DNA from: Variovorax sp. SG517
GTDB taxonomy: Bacteria > Pseudomonadota > Gammaproteobacteria > Burkholderiales > Burkholderiaceae_C
Direction: 5' to 3'
DNA length: 64,000 nucleotides
Assembly (NCBI RefSeq): GCF_013376045.1
Contig: NZ_JABMJG010000003.1
Coordinates: 248,001 to 312,000 of the forward strand
Each line of letters opens with the position of its first letter. The first letter of the stretch is position 1. The translations under genes and the position numbers were made by a program. The notes under the pieces were generated by a model, which was given only the letters and a program-made list of their open reading frames with translations, did not search any database and had not been told where the DNA came from. Positions 25,001 to 41,118 of this stretch are shown here, in pieces.

Positions 25001-28000
25001 CGTGTTTGCGCCGTCGCTGCGCCAGATCGTGATCGGCGGCGACACAGTCGGCGCGGCTGCGCTCGAGGCCTGGTGGCGGCGCGAGGGCCACCGCCCGGCG
25101 CTGGCCAATGCCTACGGGCCGACGGAAACCACGATCAACGCGACTGTCGCGCGTTGTCGCGCCGGGGATTCGCCGCTGGACATCGGTCGCCCGGTCGCCA
25201 ACGCGCGCATCTATCTGCTCGATGCGCATGGCGAGCCGGTGCCGGTCGGCGCTGTCGGCGAAATCTGGATCGGCGGAGCGGGCGTGGCGCGCGGCTACCT
25301 GCATCGCCCCGAACTGACCGCGCAGCGCTTCGCGCCCGATCCGTTCGCGCCAGCTTGCGCGGGCACATCGCCGCGCATGTACCGCAGCGGCGACATCGGC
25401 CGCTGGCGCGCCGATGGTTCCATCGAGTTCCTCGGCCGCGACGACCGGCAGCTGAAGATCCGCGGCTTCCGCATCGAGCCCGGCGAGGTCGAGGCGGAGC
25501 TGATGCGCATCGATGGCATCCGCGAAGCGGCGGTGATCGCCACGCTGGAGCACAACGAGGAAAGACGCCTGCTGGCCTACGTGGCCGTCGACCCCGCCGG
25601 ACCGCAGCCCGACCCGGCGCAGCTGCGTGCACGCCTGGCGGAGCGCCTGCCCGAATACATGCTCCCCGCCGCCTTCGTGCCGCTCGACGCGCTGCCGCTG
25701 AACGCCAACGGCAAACTCGACCGCGCCACGCTGCCCGCGCCCGACGATGAGGCCCATGCACGGCGCGGCTACCGACCACCCGAGGGCGAACACGAGCAGG
25801 CGCTGGCGCTGATATGGGAATCGCTGCTCGGTGTGGCGCGCATCGGCCGTGACGATGGCTTCTTCGAGCTCGGCGGCCATTCGCTGCTGGCGGTGCGCAT
25901 GGTTTCGCAGCTGCGCCAGCGCTTTGGCGTCGAGCTGGCGCTGACGACGGTGTTCGCGCGGCCGCGGCTCGCGGAGCTCGCCGCCGAGGTGGCGCGCGCG
26001 GCGCCCGACGGGGCCGACCCGATCGTCTCCCTGGAGCGCGGCGCGCTGCTGCCGCTCTCGCACTCGCAGCAGCGCCTCTGGTACGTGACGCGCATCGACG
26101 CGCAGGCCGGCGCGGCCTACCACCTGCCCGCCGCGCTGCGGCTGCGCGGCGTGCTCGACCGCGTCGCGCTGCAGCGCGCACTGGACCGGATCGTCGAGAG
26201 GCACGAGTCGCTGCGCGCGCGCTTCGTCGTGGTCGACGGCCAGCCGCGCCAGCGCATCGAAGAGGCGCAATCCGTGGCGCTGAGCCTGCAGGAGATTGAG
26301 GGGGTCGACGCGCTCGACGAGCTCGGCGACAGCGCCCTGCGCGCGCTGTGCCTGGCCGAGGCCGCCGCGCCCTTCGACCTGGAGCGCGAGCCGCCGCTGC
26401 GCGTGCGCCTGCTGCGGCTGGCCGCGGACGAGCACGTGCTGCTGCTCACGATGCATCACATCGTCTGCGACGGCTGGTCGCTGGCGGTGCTGGCGCACGA
26501 GTTCTCGGTGCTGTACGGCGCGTTCAGCCGTGGCGAACCCGATCCGCTGCCGGCGCTGCCGGTGCGGTATGGCGACTACGTCGCCTGGCAGCGGCGGCGC
26601 CTGCAGGGCGGGGCCGCGCAGGCGCAGCTGCGCTACTGGGTAGACCGCCTGCGCGACGCGCCGCCGCTGATCGGCCTGGCCACCGACAGGCCGCGCCCGC
26701 CGCAGCAGGACTATCGCGGCGCCAGCATCGAGGTCGGCCTCGACGAGGCGCTGACGCGCGAACTGGGCGCGCTGGCACGGCGCCACGGCGTCACCGTCTA
26801 CATGGTGGTGCTCGCGGCGTGGGCGGCGGTGTTGGCGCGCCTGGGCGGCCAGCCGCGCGTGGTGCTCGGCAGCGCCGTCGCCGGACGCGACCGGGCCGAG
26901 CTCGAGCCGTTGATTGGCTTCTTCGTCAACGCACAGGCCCTGCGCTTCGACATCGACGAGGGCCTCGACGTGAGCGGCCTGCTGCAGCAGGCGCGACAGG
27001 TCGCGCTGGAGGCCCAGCAGCACCGCGACGTGCCCTTCGAGCAGGTGGTCGAGGCGCTGAACCCGCAGCGCTCCAGCGCCTACAACCCCGTCTACCAGGT
27101 CCGGCTGGCCTGGCAGAACACGCCGCGCGCGCGACTGGCGCTGGAGGGGCTGGCGTTCGACAACCTCGCGAGCCACGCGGGCAGCGCGCAGTTCGATCTC
27201 TCGCTCGACCTGGAGCCGACCGGCGAGCGCATCGAAGGCCAGGTCAACTACGCGACCGCGCTGTACGACGAGGCCACGGTGCGGCGCCACTGGCATGCGC
27301 TGGTGGCGATGCTGCGAGGCATGGTGGCCGATGCCGCCGTGCCAGTGGACCGCATCGGCCTGATGGCACCGCAGCAACGCGAGCAGGCGCTGCACGGCTT
27401 CAATGCCGCAGCCGGTGAAGTCGATGAAGGCGGCGAAGGCGAGCTGCTGCACCGCCTCTTCGAGCTGCAGGCCGCAAGCCAGCCCGGCACGCTGGCGCTT
27501 GCGTGCGAAGACGAAGCGCTGGACTACGCCACGCTCAACGCCCGCGCCAACCGCATCGCCTACCACCTGCGCGGCCTTGGGTTGCGCCCCGACGACCGCG
27601 TCGCGCTGTGCCTTGAGCGCAGCGTGGATCTGGGCGTGGCGCTCATGGCCACGCTCAAGGCAGGCGGCGCCTGCGTGCCACTGGACCCGGTGCATCCCGA
27701 CGACCGCCTCGCCCACATGCTGCGCGACAGTGCGCCAGTGGCGGTGCTGACGCAGTCTCGCCTGCTGGCGCACCTGGCGGTGCCCGAAGGATGCGCGGTG
27801 CTGCTGCTCGATGGCGCCACATCGCCATGGACGGACGAGCCCGCGCACGATCCCGATCCGGAAGCGGTGGGGCTGACCCCGGCGCACCTGGCCTACGTGA
27901 TCTACACCTCGGGTTCGACCGGCGAGCCCAAGGGCGTGATGGTCGAGCACCGCAACGTGACCAACTTCCTGCACGGGATGGAGCAACGCATCCACGGCAC

Positions 28001-29209
28001 GGCACCCGACTGCCGGCGCGTGGCATGGAACTCGTCCTTCGGCTTCGACATGGCCGTGAAGGCCTGGGGCCAGCTGGCCTTCGGCCGCAGCGTGTTCCTG
28101 CTGCCCGAGCGCACCCGCCTCGATGCGCAGGCGCTGCTCGACTTCCTGGAGCGCCATGCCATCGAGGCGATGGAGTGCACGCCCTCGCACCTGCGCATGC
28201 TGCGCTCGGCCGGCTTTCCGCAGCGGCGCGCCACATCGCTGCGCAAGCTGCTGCTGGGCGGCGAGGCGCTCGACGCCGACACCTGGCAAGGCCTTGCCGA
28301 AGCGGGCACGGTGCAGTTCCACAACATGTACGGCCCGACCGAGTGCAGCGTGGACGCCACCTGCGGGCCAGTCGCAGGCGCGGTGCCGCACATCGGCCGG
28401 CCGATGCCGGGCGCGCGCGTCTACCTGCTCGATGCGCATGGCGAACCGGTGCCCATCGGCGTCGCGGGCGAGATCCACATCGGCGGCGCTGGCGTCGCGC
28501 GGGGCTACCTCGGGCGACCGGAGCTCACGGCGGAGCGCTTCCTGCCCGATCCGTTCGCATCCGAGAGCGGCGCGCGCATGTACAGGACCGGCGACCTGGG
28601 TCGCTGGCGTGCCGACGGGAGCATCGAATATCTCGGCCGCAACGACCATCAGGTGAAGATCCGCGGCTACCGCATCGAGCCTGGCGAAATCGAGGCAAGG
28701 CTCGCGCGGCTGGACAACGTGCGCGAGGCCGCGGTGGTGGCCGATGCGAGCCAGCCCGGCGAGCCCAGGCTGATCGCCTACCTGCTGGCGGAGCAGGGCG
28801 CGGCGCCGGAGCCTTCCGCGCTGCGGGCGCAGCTCGGCGCACAGCTGCCCGACTACATGCTGCCCGCCGCCTACGTCGTGCTCCCGGCCTGGCCGCTCAA
28901 CGCCAACGGCAAGCTCGACCGCAAGGCGCTGCCGATGCCCGACGACAGCGGCATCGCGCGCCGGACCTACGCCGCGCCGCAGGCCGGCATCGAGACCCGG
29001 CTGGCGGCGCTGTGGAGCGAACTGCTCGGGGTGGCGCAGGTCGGCCGCCACGACAACTTCTTCGAGCTCGGCGGGCATTCGGCGCTCGCGATTCAGCTGA
29101 TCCACGCCATGGGCGAGCAGCAGCTGCAGGTCGACGTGCAGATGGTGTTCAACGCCGCGACGCTGGCCGAGCTTGCCGCGGCCACCGTGCAGATGGAGGA
29201 GATCGTCCT

Positions 29210-29213
<4 letters not shown>
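13080..29213 (+). CDS. Nonribosomal peptide synthetase 1 (five modules: Cs-A-T, then four C-A-T)
   Basis: This is a 5377-residue cytoplasmic assembly-line enzyme, and phosphopantetheinylation of its carrier domains is required. The GTG start overlaps the MFS stop. Domains: a starter-type C with HHLIADG at 143-149; A1 about 480-1000, pocket DFWNIGMVHK, threonine; T1 Ser1042. C2 is dual E/C-like (FHHLL near its start, core HHLTLDH); A2 about 1590-2090, pocket DVQFIAHVVK, proline; T2 Ser2132. C3 is dual E/C-like; A3 has the same proline pocket; T3 Ser3208. C4 is LCL-like (HHIVSDG); A4 pocket DVENVGAINK, unresolved; T4 Ser4268. C5 is LCL-like (HHIVCDG); A5 pocket DMKELGMVDK, Glu-like; T5 Ser5334. 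Pocket residues were aligned to GrsA by eye, and the final Lys is assumed. The first C domain carries an acidic Gly/Glu/Asp insert (13598-13640). The protein ends in MEEIVL, a probable docking tail for NRPS 2. The starter C suggests an N-acylated product. Confidence 0.93.
16977..19490 (+). repeat. Direct repeat copy 1 (C2 C-lobe, A2, start of T2)
   Basis: This segment is nearly identical to 20226-22718 except for a diverged stretch of about 450 bases near the end of the C domain. The offset is 3249 bases at the left end and 3228 at the right, because of small in-frame indels. It records duplication or gene conversion between the two proline modules. Confidence 0.8.
20226..22718 (+). repeat. 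Direct repeat copy 2 (C3 C-lobe, A3, start of T3)
   Basis: This is the partner of 16977-19490. Similarity stops abruptly just after LLAIRL in the carrier domain, where the two modules switch to unrelated downstream sequence. Confidence 0.8.
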
Positions 29214-32763
<3,550 letters not shown>

Positions 32764-32767
<4 letters not shown>

Positions 32768-35700
32768 ATCTGGAAGTCGCGAGCACGCAATCGATGGACG
32801 CGCCGGCCCTGATCGGCCTGCTCGAAGAACGCCGGGTCCTGGCGCGGATCGAGCAGGGCGAGCTGGTGCTCAAGGCGCCGCGCGGCGTGTTGACGCCCGG
32901 CGTGATGGCGTCGCTGAAGCTGCACAAGCAGGCGCTGATGAACTGGGTGGCCGCCAACGACGATCGTGCTGCCGCGGCAACACAGCGGCAGAAGAAGGGG
33001 AAGGAGCAGGAGCAGCAGCCGCGCATCACCCCGGGCATGCTGCCGCTGGTGCGGCTGGAGCAGGCGCAGATCGACCGCATCGTCGCCGCCACGCCCGGTG
33101 GTGCGGGCAACGTGCAGGACATCTATCCGCTCGCGCCGCTGCAGGAGGGCATCCTGTTCCATCACCTGCTGCAGCAGCAGGGCGATGCCTACCTGACCCG
33201 GCTGCTGATGGCCTTCGACAGCCGCGAGCTGCTGGACCGCTTCGTCGCCGCGATGAACGAGGCCATCGCGCGCCACGACGTGCTGCGGACCGCCGTGCAG
33301 TGGGACGGACTGCCCGAGCCGGTGCAGGTGGTGTGGCGGCGGGCTCGGCTGGAAGTCGAGACGCTGGAGTTCGATGGCGATGGCGATGGCGATGGCGATG
33401 GCGTGCAGGCGCGGCTGCAGGCGCATGCCGACCCGGCCCGCTACCGCCTCGACGTGCGCCGCGCGCCGATGATGCGCGGCTTCGCGGCCTTCGACGAAGC
33501 GCAAGGCGGACGCTGGCTGCTGCAGATGCTCTATCACCACCTGGCGATGGACCACGTCACGCTGGAGCTGCTGGCCCACGAGGTGGCCGTGGTGATGCAG
33601 GGCCGCAGCGCCGAGCTGCCGCAGCCAGTGCCCTTTCGCAACTTCGTCGCGCAGGCGCGGCTGGGCGCACGCGAAGCCGAGCACGAGAAGTTCTTCCGCG
33701 CGATGCTGGGCGACGTCGAGCAGCCGACCGCGCCCTTCGACCTGCTCGACGTGCAGGGCAACGGCAGCGACGCGGTGCAGGCGAAGCTGCGGCTGGCGCC
33801 GGCGCTGTGCGCGGACCTGCGGCGCATTGCCCGTGGGCACGGAACCACCGCCGCCAGCGTGTTCCACCTGGCGTGGGCGCAGGTGCTCGCGCGCTGCAGC
33901 GGCAATGGCCGCGGCGACGTTGTGTTCGGCACCGTGCTGCTCGGCCGGCTGCAGGGCGGCGAAGGCGCCGACCGCGCCATGGGCATGTTCATCAACACCC
34001 TGCCGCTGCGGGTGCGGCTGGAGGGGCGCGGCGCAGGCGCTGCGCTCGGTGAGACGGCCGCCGCGCTCGCGGAACTGCTGCGCCACGAGCACGCATCGCT
34101 CACGCTGGCGCAGCGCTGCAGCGGCCTGCCCGCGAACACGCCGCTGTTCTCGGCGCTGCTGAACTACCGCCACAGCCGCGAGCAAGCAGCGGCGCAAGGT
34201 GAGCAGGGCGTCACCGGCATCCATCACCTGGAGAGCCGCGACCGCACCAACTACCCCTTCGTGCTGCACGTGGACGACCACGGCGAGGGCTTCTCCATCA
34301 CCGCCGAGATCGTGAAGCAGGTGGACGCCGCGCGCATCGCCGGCTGGATGCGCGAAACCCTGGAAAACCTCGTGCGTGCGCTCGACCGGGCGCCCGACAC
34401 GCCGATGCGCGACATCGAGACCCTGCCGGCGGCGGAGCGCGAGCAGGTGCTGCAAGGCTTCAACTCCACCCGCGTTGACCGCGGCGACATCGGCGAACTG
34501 GTGCACGCGCTGTTCGAGCGCCAGGCCGACAGCGACCCCTCGGCGCCCGCACTGGAGTCCGCCACCGAACGGCTGGGCTATGGCGAGCTGGAGGCCCGGT
34601 CGAACCAGCTGGCCCGGCACCTGCGCACGCTGGGCGTGGTGCCCGACCAGCGCGTGGCGATCTGCCTGGAGGGCGGGGCTGCATCGGTGATCGCGATCGT
34701 GGCCACGCTCAAGGCCGGCGGCGCCTACGTTCCGTTGGACCCCGCGCTGCCCGGCGAACGCCTGGTGCACATGCTCGCCGACAGCGCACCGCTCGTGCTG
34801 CTCACGCAGGAGCGGCTGGTGCAGCGCCTCGCCGCGCCGCCTGCCTGCGAGCGCGTGCTGCTCGACGACATCGCCGCGGCGCCATGGGCGCAGGCCGCCG
34901 CGCCGCGGCCCGACCCGCACGCGCTGGGCCTGCGCGGCGAGCACCTGGCCTACGTGATCTACACCTCCGGCTCCACCGGCGTGCCCAAGGGCGTTGTGAT
35001 GCCGCACCGCGCGCTGGTCAACCTGCTGGCCTGGCAGCGCGAACAGTTGCCGGGTGCGGCGCGCACCCTGCAGTTCGCGGCGCCGGGCTTCGACGTCGCG
35101 TTCCAGGAAATCTTCTCGACGCTGGCCACGGGCGGCACGCTGGTGCCGTTGCCCGAGGAGCTGCGGCGCGACCTGCCCGCGCTAGCCGGCTGGCTCGGCG
35201 GGCAGGGCATCGAGCGGCTCTTCCTGCCCTTCATTGCGCTCAATGCCTTGAGCGAGCTGTGGTCGCAGCATGGCGCGGCGCTGCCGCCGACGCTGCGCGA
35301 CCTGATCGTCGCGGGCGAGCAGCTGCGCATCACGCCGGCGATACGGCGGCTGTTCGATGGCGGCAGTACGGCGCGCCTGCACAACCACTACGGCCCCACC
35401 GAAAGCCACGTGGTCACGACGTACACGCTCGCAGGCTCCCCGGACGAATGGGACGACCTGCCGCCCATCGGCACGCCGGTCGGCAACTGCCGGCTGTATT
35501 TGCTCGATGCGCAGGGCCGGCCCGTGCCGCGCGGCGTGGCGGGCGAGATCCACATCGCCGGCGCGCAGGTGGCGCGCGGCTATCTGAACCAGCCCGCGCT
35601 GAGCGCCCAGCGCTTCCTGCGCGATTCGTTCGCGGACAACGAGCGTGCACGCATGTACCGCAGCGGCGACCTCGGCCGCTGGCGCGACGACGGCACGATC

Positions 35701-38700
35701 GAGTACCTCGGGCGCAACGACTTCCAGCTCAAGATCCGCGGCCACCGCGTCGAGCCCGGCGAGATCGAGGCGCGCCTCGCGGAGCTGCCCGGCGTGCGCG
35801 AGGCGGCTGTGGTCGCGCGCGAGGACGTGCCCGGCGAGAGGCGCCTTGTCGCCTACGTCGTCGCGGACGGCACGCAGGACGCCATCGACCCTGCCGGACT
35901 GCGCCGGCAGCTGGCAATCCGTCTGCCCGAACACATGCTGCCGGGCGCCTTCGTGCCGCTCGCGGCCCTGCCGCTGACTCCGAACGGCAAGCTCGACCGC
36001 AAGGCGCTGCCGGCGCCCGAGGGCCTGGCCTTCGCCCATCGAAGCTACGAGGCGACGATGGGCGAGATCGAGGACACGCTCGCGCGGATCTGGTGCGAGC
36101 TGCTCGGCATGGAACGCGTCGGGCGCAACGACGACTTCTTCGAACTGGGCGGCCACTCGCTGCTCGCGGTGCGGCTGGTGTCGCAGCTGCGCGAGCGGCT
36201 CGGCGTGGAGCTGCCGCTGCCGGCGCTGTTCACCCATCCGCGGCTTGCCGACCTGGCGCGTGAGGTGGCGCAGGCGAGCCAGAACACGCTGGGCACGATC
36301 GCGCGCGCCGACCGCTCGGCGCCGCTGCCGATGTCCTTCGCGCAGCAGCGGCTGTGGTTCATCGCGCGGGTCGATCCCGAGGCGAGCAAGGCCTACCACG
36401 TGCCCGACGCGGTGCGGCTGCGCGGCCCGCTGGACACCGTGGCGCTGCAGGCCGCCTTCGACCGCATCGTCGAGCGCCACGAGGTGCTGCGCACCCGCTT
36501 CGTCGGCATCGGCGGCGAGGTGCGGCAGGTCATCGACGCGCCGCGCGGCTTCGCGCTGCTGCACGAAGACCGGCGCGGCATCACGGACGAGGCGCTGGAG
36601 CGCATCGTGCGCGAGGAGGCGCTGCGGCCCTTCGACCTTGCGCTGGGCCCGCTGATCCGGGGCCAGCTGCTGGCTCTGGGGCCCGACGACCACGTGCTGC
36701 TGGTCACGATGCACCACATCGTCTCTGACGGCTGGTCGGGCGGGGTGCTGGCGAAGGAGTTCTCGGCGCTGTATGGCGCCTTTCGCCAGGGCCGCCCCGA
36801 CCCGCTGCCGCCGCTGGCCATCCAGTACGCCGACTTCGGCATGTGGCAGCGCCAGTGGCTGCAAGGGCCATTGCTGCAGCAGCAGCTGGAGCAATGGGTG
36901 CGGCAGCTGCGCGGCGCGCCGGCCTTGCTCGACCTGCCGACCGACCGGCCGCGCCCGCCGGTGCAGGACTACCGCGGCGCCAACATCGCGGTCGAACTCG
37001 ACGCGGCGCTGGGCCGGGGCCTGCGCGCGCTGGGCCAGCGCCATGGCACCACGCTGTACATGACGCTGCTCGCGGCATGGGCGGTGGTGCTGGGCCGGCT
37101 GAGCGGACAGGAGCAGGTGGTGATCGGCAGCTCGCATGCCGGGCGCAACCGCGTGGAGGTGGAGCCGCTGATCGGCTTCTTCGTCAACACGCAGGCGCTG
37201 AAGATCGATCTTTCGGACGGCCCGAGCGTGGGCGCGCTCCTGGCGCAGGCGCGGCAGACGGCGGTGCAGGCGCAGAGCCTGCAGGACGTGCCCTTCGAGC
37301 GGCTGGTGGAGGCGCTCAACCCGCCGCGCTCGCTGGCCCACCATCCGGTGTTCCAGGTGATGCTGTCGTGGCACAACACGCCCGAGGCCGGGCTCGACCT
37401 GCCCGGCCTGCAGGCGCAGAGCCTCGGCGGCGGCGCGGACAGCGCGCAGTTCGAGCTGTCGCTGGAGCTGCGCGAGAACGGCGAGGGCATTGCCGGCCAG
37501 CTCAACTACGCCTGTGCCCTGTTCGACGAGGCCACGGTGCGCCGCCAATGGCAATGCCTGGAAGCGGTGCTGCGCGCCATGGTCGCCGACGACAGCCAGC
37601 CGGTGGACCGCATCGACCTGCTCGATGCCGATGAGCGCGAGTCGATCGTGGAAGGCTTCAACGAAAGCCATGCCGCCACCGCCGAGCCCGTGCTGGTGCA
37701 TGCGCTCGTCGAGGAGCAGGCGGCGCGCCGGCCCGATGCGCCGGCGATCGAATACGCGGGCGAAAGCCTGGGCTACCGCGAGCTCAACGAGCGCGCCAAC
37801 CGGCTCGCCCATCACCTGCGCTCGCTTGGCGTGAAGCCCGACGACCGCGTGGCGATCTGCGCCGAACGCAGCATCGGGATGGTCGTGGCGATGCTGGCCA
37901 CGCTCAAGGCCGGCGGCGCGTTCGTGCCGCTCGATCCGGTCCATCCGGACGAGCGCCTGGCGCAGATGCTGGAAGACAGCGGCGCGATCGTGCTGCTGAC
38001 CCAGCAGCGCCTCGACGCAAGGCTGCAGGCGCCGCAGCGATGCGCACGCGTGCTGCTCGACGCCGAGCTGCCGGACTTGGCCGCGGCGCCGTCCACCAAC
38101 CCGGATCCGGCTGCCGTCGGCCTCAGGCCCTCGCACCTGGCCTACGTGATCTACACATCGGGTTCGACCGGCGAGCCCAAGGGCGTGATGGTCGAGCACC
38201 GCAACGTGGCCTTCTTCCTGCGCGCGATGGAGGCCTGCGTGCACGGCACGGCGCCCGACTGCCGGCGCGTGGCATGGAACTCCTCCTTCGGTTTCGACAT
38301 GGCCGTGAAGGCCTGGGGGCAGCTGGCCTTCGGCCGCAGCGTGTTCCTGCTGCCCGAGGCCGACCGGCTGGGCGCGCAGGAGCTGCTGGCCTTCCTCGAA
38401 ACCCATCGCATCGAGGCGATGGAGTGCACGCCTTCGCACCTGCGGCTGATGCAGGGTGCGGGCCTTTTGCAGGGGCGCGCGCCGAGCCTGCGCAAGCTGC
38501 TGCTCGGCGGCGAGGCGATCGACGCGGCCACCTGGAGCACGCTGGCGGCCGTCGAAGGGCGGCTCTTCTTCAACATGTACGGGCCGACCGAATGCAGCGT
38601 GGATGCGAGCTGCGGCGTCATCGACGGGCGCCGGCCGCACATCGGGCAGGTGATGCCTGGCGCGCGGATCTACGTGCTCGACGCGGCGGGGCAGCCGGTG

Positions 38701-41118
38701 CCTGTCGGCGTGGCGGGCGAGATCCACATCGGCGGCGCCGGCGTCGCGCGCGGCTATCTCGGCCGGGCCGACCTCAGCGCCGAACGCTTTCCGCGCGATC
38801 CGTTCGTGCACGATGCGCAGGCACGCATGTACCGCACCGGCGACCTCGGCCGCTGGCGCGAGGACGGCACGCTCGAATACCTCGGCCGCAACGACCAGCA
38901 GATCAAGCTGCGCGGCTTCCGCATCGAGCCCGGCGAGATCGAAGCCCAACTCGCGCGGCTGCCGGGCGTGCGCGAGGCGGCGGTGGTCGTGCGCGAGGAC
39001 ATTCCCGGCGACAGGCGGCTTGTCGCCTACGTGGTGGCCGGCACGGAAACGCCCGATCCGGCGAAGCTGCGCGCCGGCCTGGCCGCGCACCTGCCCGAGT
39101 ACATGCTGCCTTCGGCCTTCGTGGCGCTGGCCGCGCTGCCGCTCACGCCCAACGGCAAGCTCGACCGAAAGGCGCTGCCCGCGCCCGACGCGCAGGGCCT
39201 GGCGCTGGGCCGCTACGAGGCGCCGCGGGGCGAGGCGGAATGCACCATCGCCGCGCTCTGGTCGGAGCTGCTGGGCATTGAGCGCATCGGCCGCCACGAC
39301 AACTTCTTCGACCTGGGCGGCTACTCGCTGATGGTGTTCCAGGTCATCGAGGGGCTCAAGCAGAAGGGCTACGAGGTCGCGCTGCAGGACGTGCTGCTGG
39401 CGCAGCAGCTCAGCGCGCTGGCCGAGCTGATCGGCAAGCCGCGCGAGAACGTGGCGGACGCAAATGCGCAGTGGGTGACCATCCGCAAGGGCGGCAACGC
39501 GCGGCGCGCGCTGGTGTTCATCCACGAGCCCAGCGGCGAGGTGCTGTCGTACGAGCGGCTGGCGCGGCACGTCGATCCGGAAGTCGGCCTCTACGGCATC
39601 CGCGCCGACCGCGACGCGGTGCAGGCCGGAAGCCGCTACGAGGACCTGGCCGCGGGCTACGTGCGGCTGATCCGCGAGGCGCTGCCGCGCGGGCCCTACC
39701 GGCTCGCGGGCTGGTCGGCTGGTGGCGTGCTGGCTTTCGAGGTCGCGCGGCAGCTGATCGCGGCGGGCGAGCGGGTCGAGTTCCTCGGGCTCGTCGACAG
39801 CTGGCACCCCGGCGCGGGCGAGCGCGGCGTGTCCGAACTGGGCGAGCAGGACCGCAAGCTGCTGCTGGTGGCCTTCGCCGAGTACTACGGGCGCAAGCTG
39901 GAGGCGGGCGAGATCGAGCGGCTTCTCGCGGCCGACGGCCTGCCCGCGGCGATCGCGCTGGCGCGCGCAGAGGGGTGGCTGAAGAAGGACATGAGCCCGG
40001 CCGAGTTCGACGCGCGCGCGGGGCTCTGGTTCGAGCTGCGCGCGGCAGCCCATCGCTATCACGCGCGGCCGCTGGAGCTCGATGCGCACCTGTTCTCGGC
40101 ACTGCCGGGGGATGCGGGCGACCCTACCAACGGCTGGGGCGCGGTCTTCGGCAACCGGCTGCAGGTGCATCCGGTGGGCGGCGACCACTGGAGCATCATG
40201 ATGGACACCGGGCACGCGGCGCGTGTCGGCGCCGCGATCGATTCGATCCTGGCCCGGCTCGATGGCACGGCGAGTGCGCCTGCCGTGGCCGGCCGCCCAC
40301 CGGCGCACGGTGCGGCGGTGACGATCAGAAGCGGGGGCACGCAGGCACGCAAGGTGTTCTGCCTGCCGGGGGCGGGTGCCAATGCGACTTCGTTCCTGGA
40401 GTTCGCTTCGCGCAGCCCCGGCGACGCCAGTTTCATCGGCCTGGAAGCCCCCGCGCTGCTGGGCCGCGACGGCGAGCCGCCCACGCTGCAGGAGGCGGCG
40501 CGGCGCTACGTGGATGCGATCCGCGCGCTGCAGCCGCAGGGGCCCTATCACCTGATCGGCCATTCCTTCGGCGGCTGGGTCGCGCTGGAAGCGGCGCGGC
40601 AGCTGGCCGGAGCCGGTGCGACGGTCGCGCCGGTGGTGCTGGTCGACACCGATGCGCCGCGCACCGAAGGTTTCGGCGACCGCGCCCACGCGCTGCGCGA
40701 GTACCTGGCACTGATCCGGCTGCAGGGCGGAAAGGAGCACGGGCTCGACGCCAGCACGCTGGCCGTGCTGCCGGCCGGCGAGCAGACGGCATCGGTCTTC
40801 GAGGCCATGCGGCGCGCCCGCCTCCTGCCGCCCAGCGCGCGGCGCGCGGACTTCGCGCCGGTGCTGGAGATGTTCTGCCGCCAGTGCGCGATCGGCTACC
40901 GCCCCGAGGGCGAGTTCACCGGCCTGGCGTTGCTGCTGCGCGCGGTTTCCGGCGACGAGGACGACGCCGTGAACCTCGACGCCTGGCGCACGCACGAGCC
41001 CCGGCTGCGCAGCTTCGACCTGCCCGGCAGCCACCACCTGTCGATCCTCAGGCCGCCGCATGTGGATCGCGTGATCGAGATCGTCGGGCGCCACTGGTAC
41101 CTGGGGCAGCGCGCATGA
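32764..41118 (+). CDS. Nonribosomal peptide synthetase 3 (TubC docking, two C-A-T modules, tandem TE)
   Basis: This is a 2784-residue terminating synthetase whose GTG start overlaps the NRPS 2 stop by four bases. A TubC-like docking domain occupies about 10-65. C7 is dual E/C-like ([13 protein letters not shown], core HHLAMDH) and should invert Ser6. A7 (about 580-1085) has the proline pocket DVQFIAHVVK; T7 Ser1132. C8 is LCL-like (HHIVSDG). A8 has DMKELGMVDK, the same Glu-like pocket as A5; T8 has GGYSL with Ser2188. Two thioesterase domains follow: TE1 from about 2240 with GWSAGG (Ser2318) and TE2 from about 2520 with GHSFGG (Ser2601). Tandem TEs are common in Pseudomonas and Burkholderia lipopeptide synthetases, where release is often by macrolactonisation. 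Thr1 and Ser6 offer hydroxyls, but ring formation cannot be proved from sequence. Confidence 0.93.
33373..33402 (+). repeat. Hexanucleotide microsatellite (GATGGC)x5 inside C7
   Basis: Five perfect in-frame GATGGC units encode a run of Asp-Gly pairs in a surface loop of the seventh condensation domain. Slippage would change loop length in two-residue steps without a frameshift. Confidence 0.75.

Noticed and set aside
33361..33410. GATGGC tract as a CRISPR or mobile-element repeat
   Set aside because: It is a simple in-frame hexanucleotide run without spacers or inverted ends.
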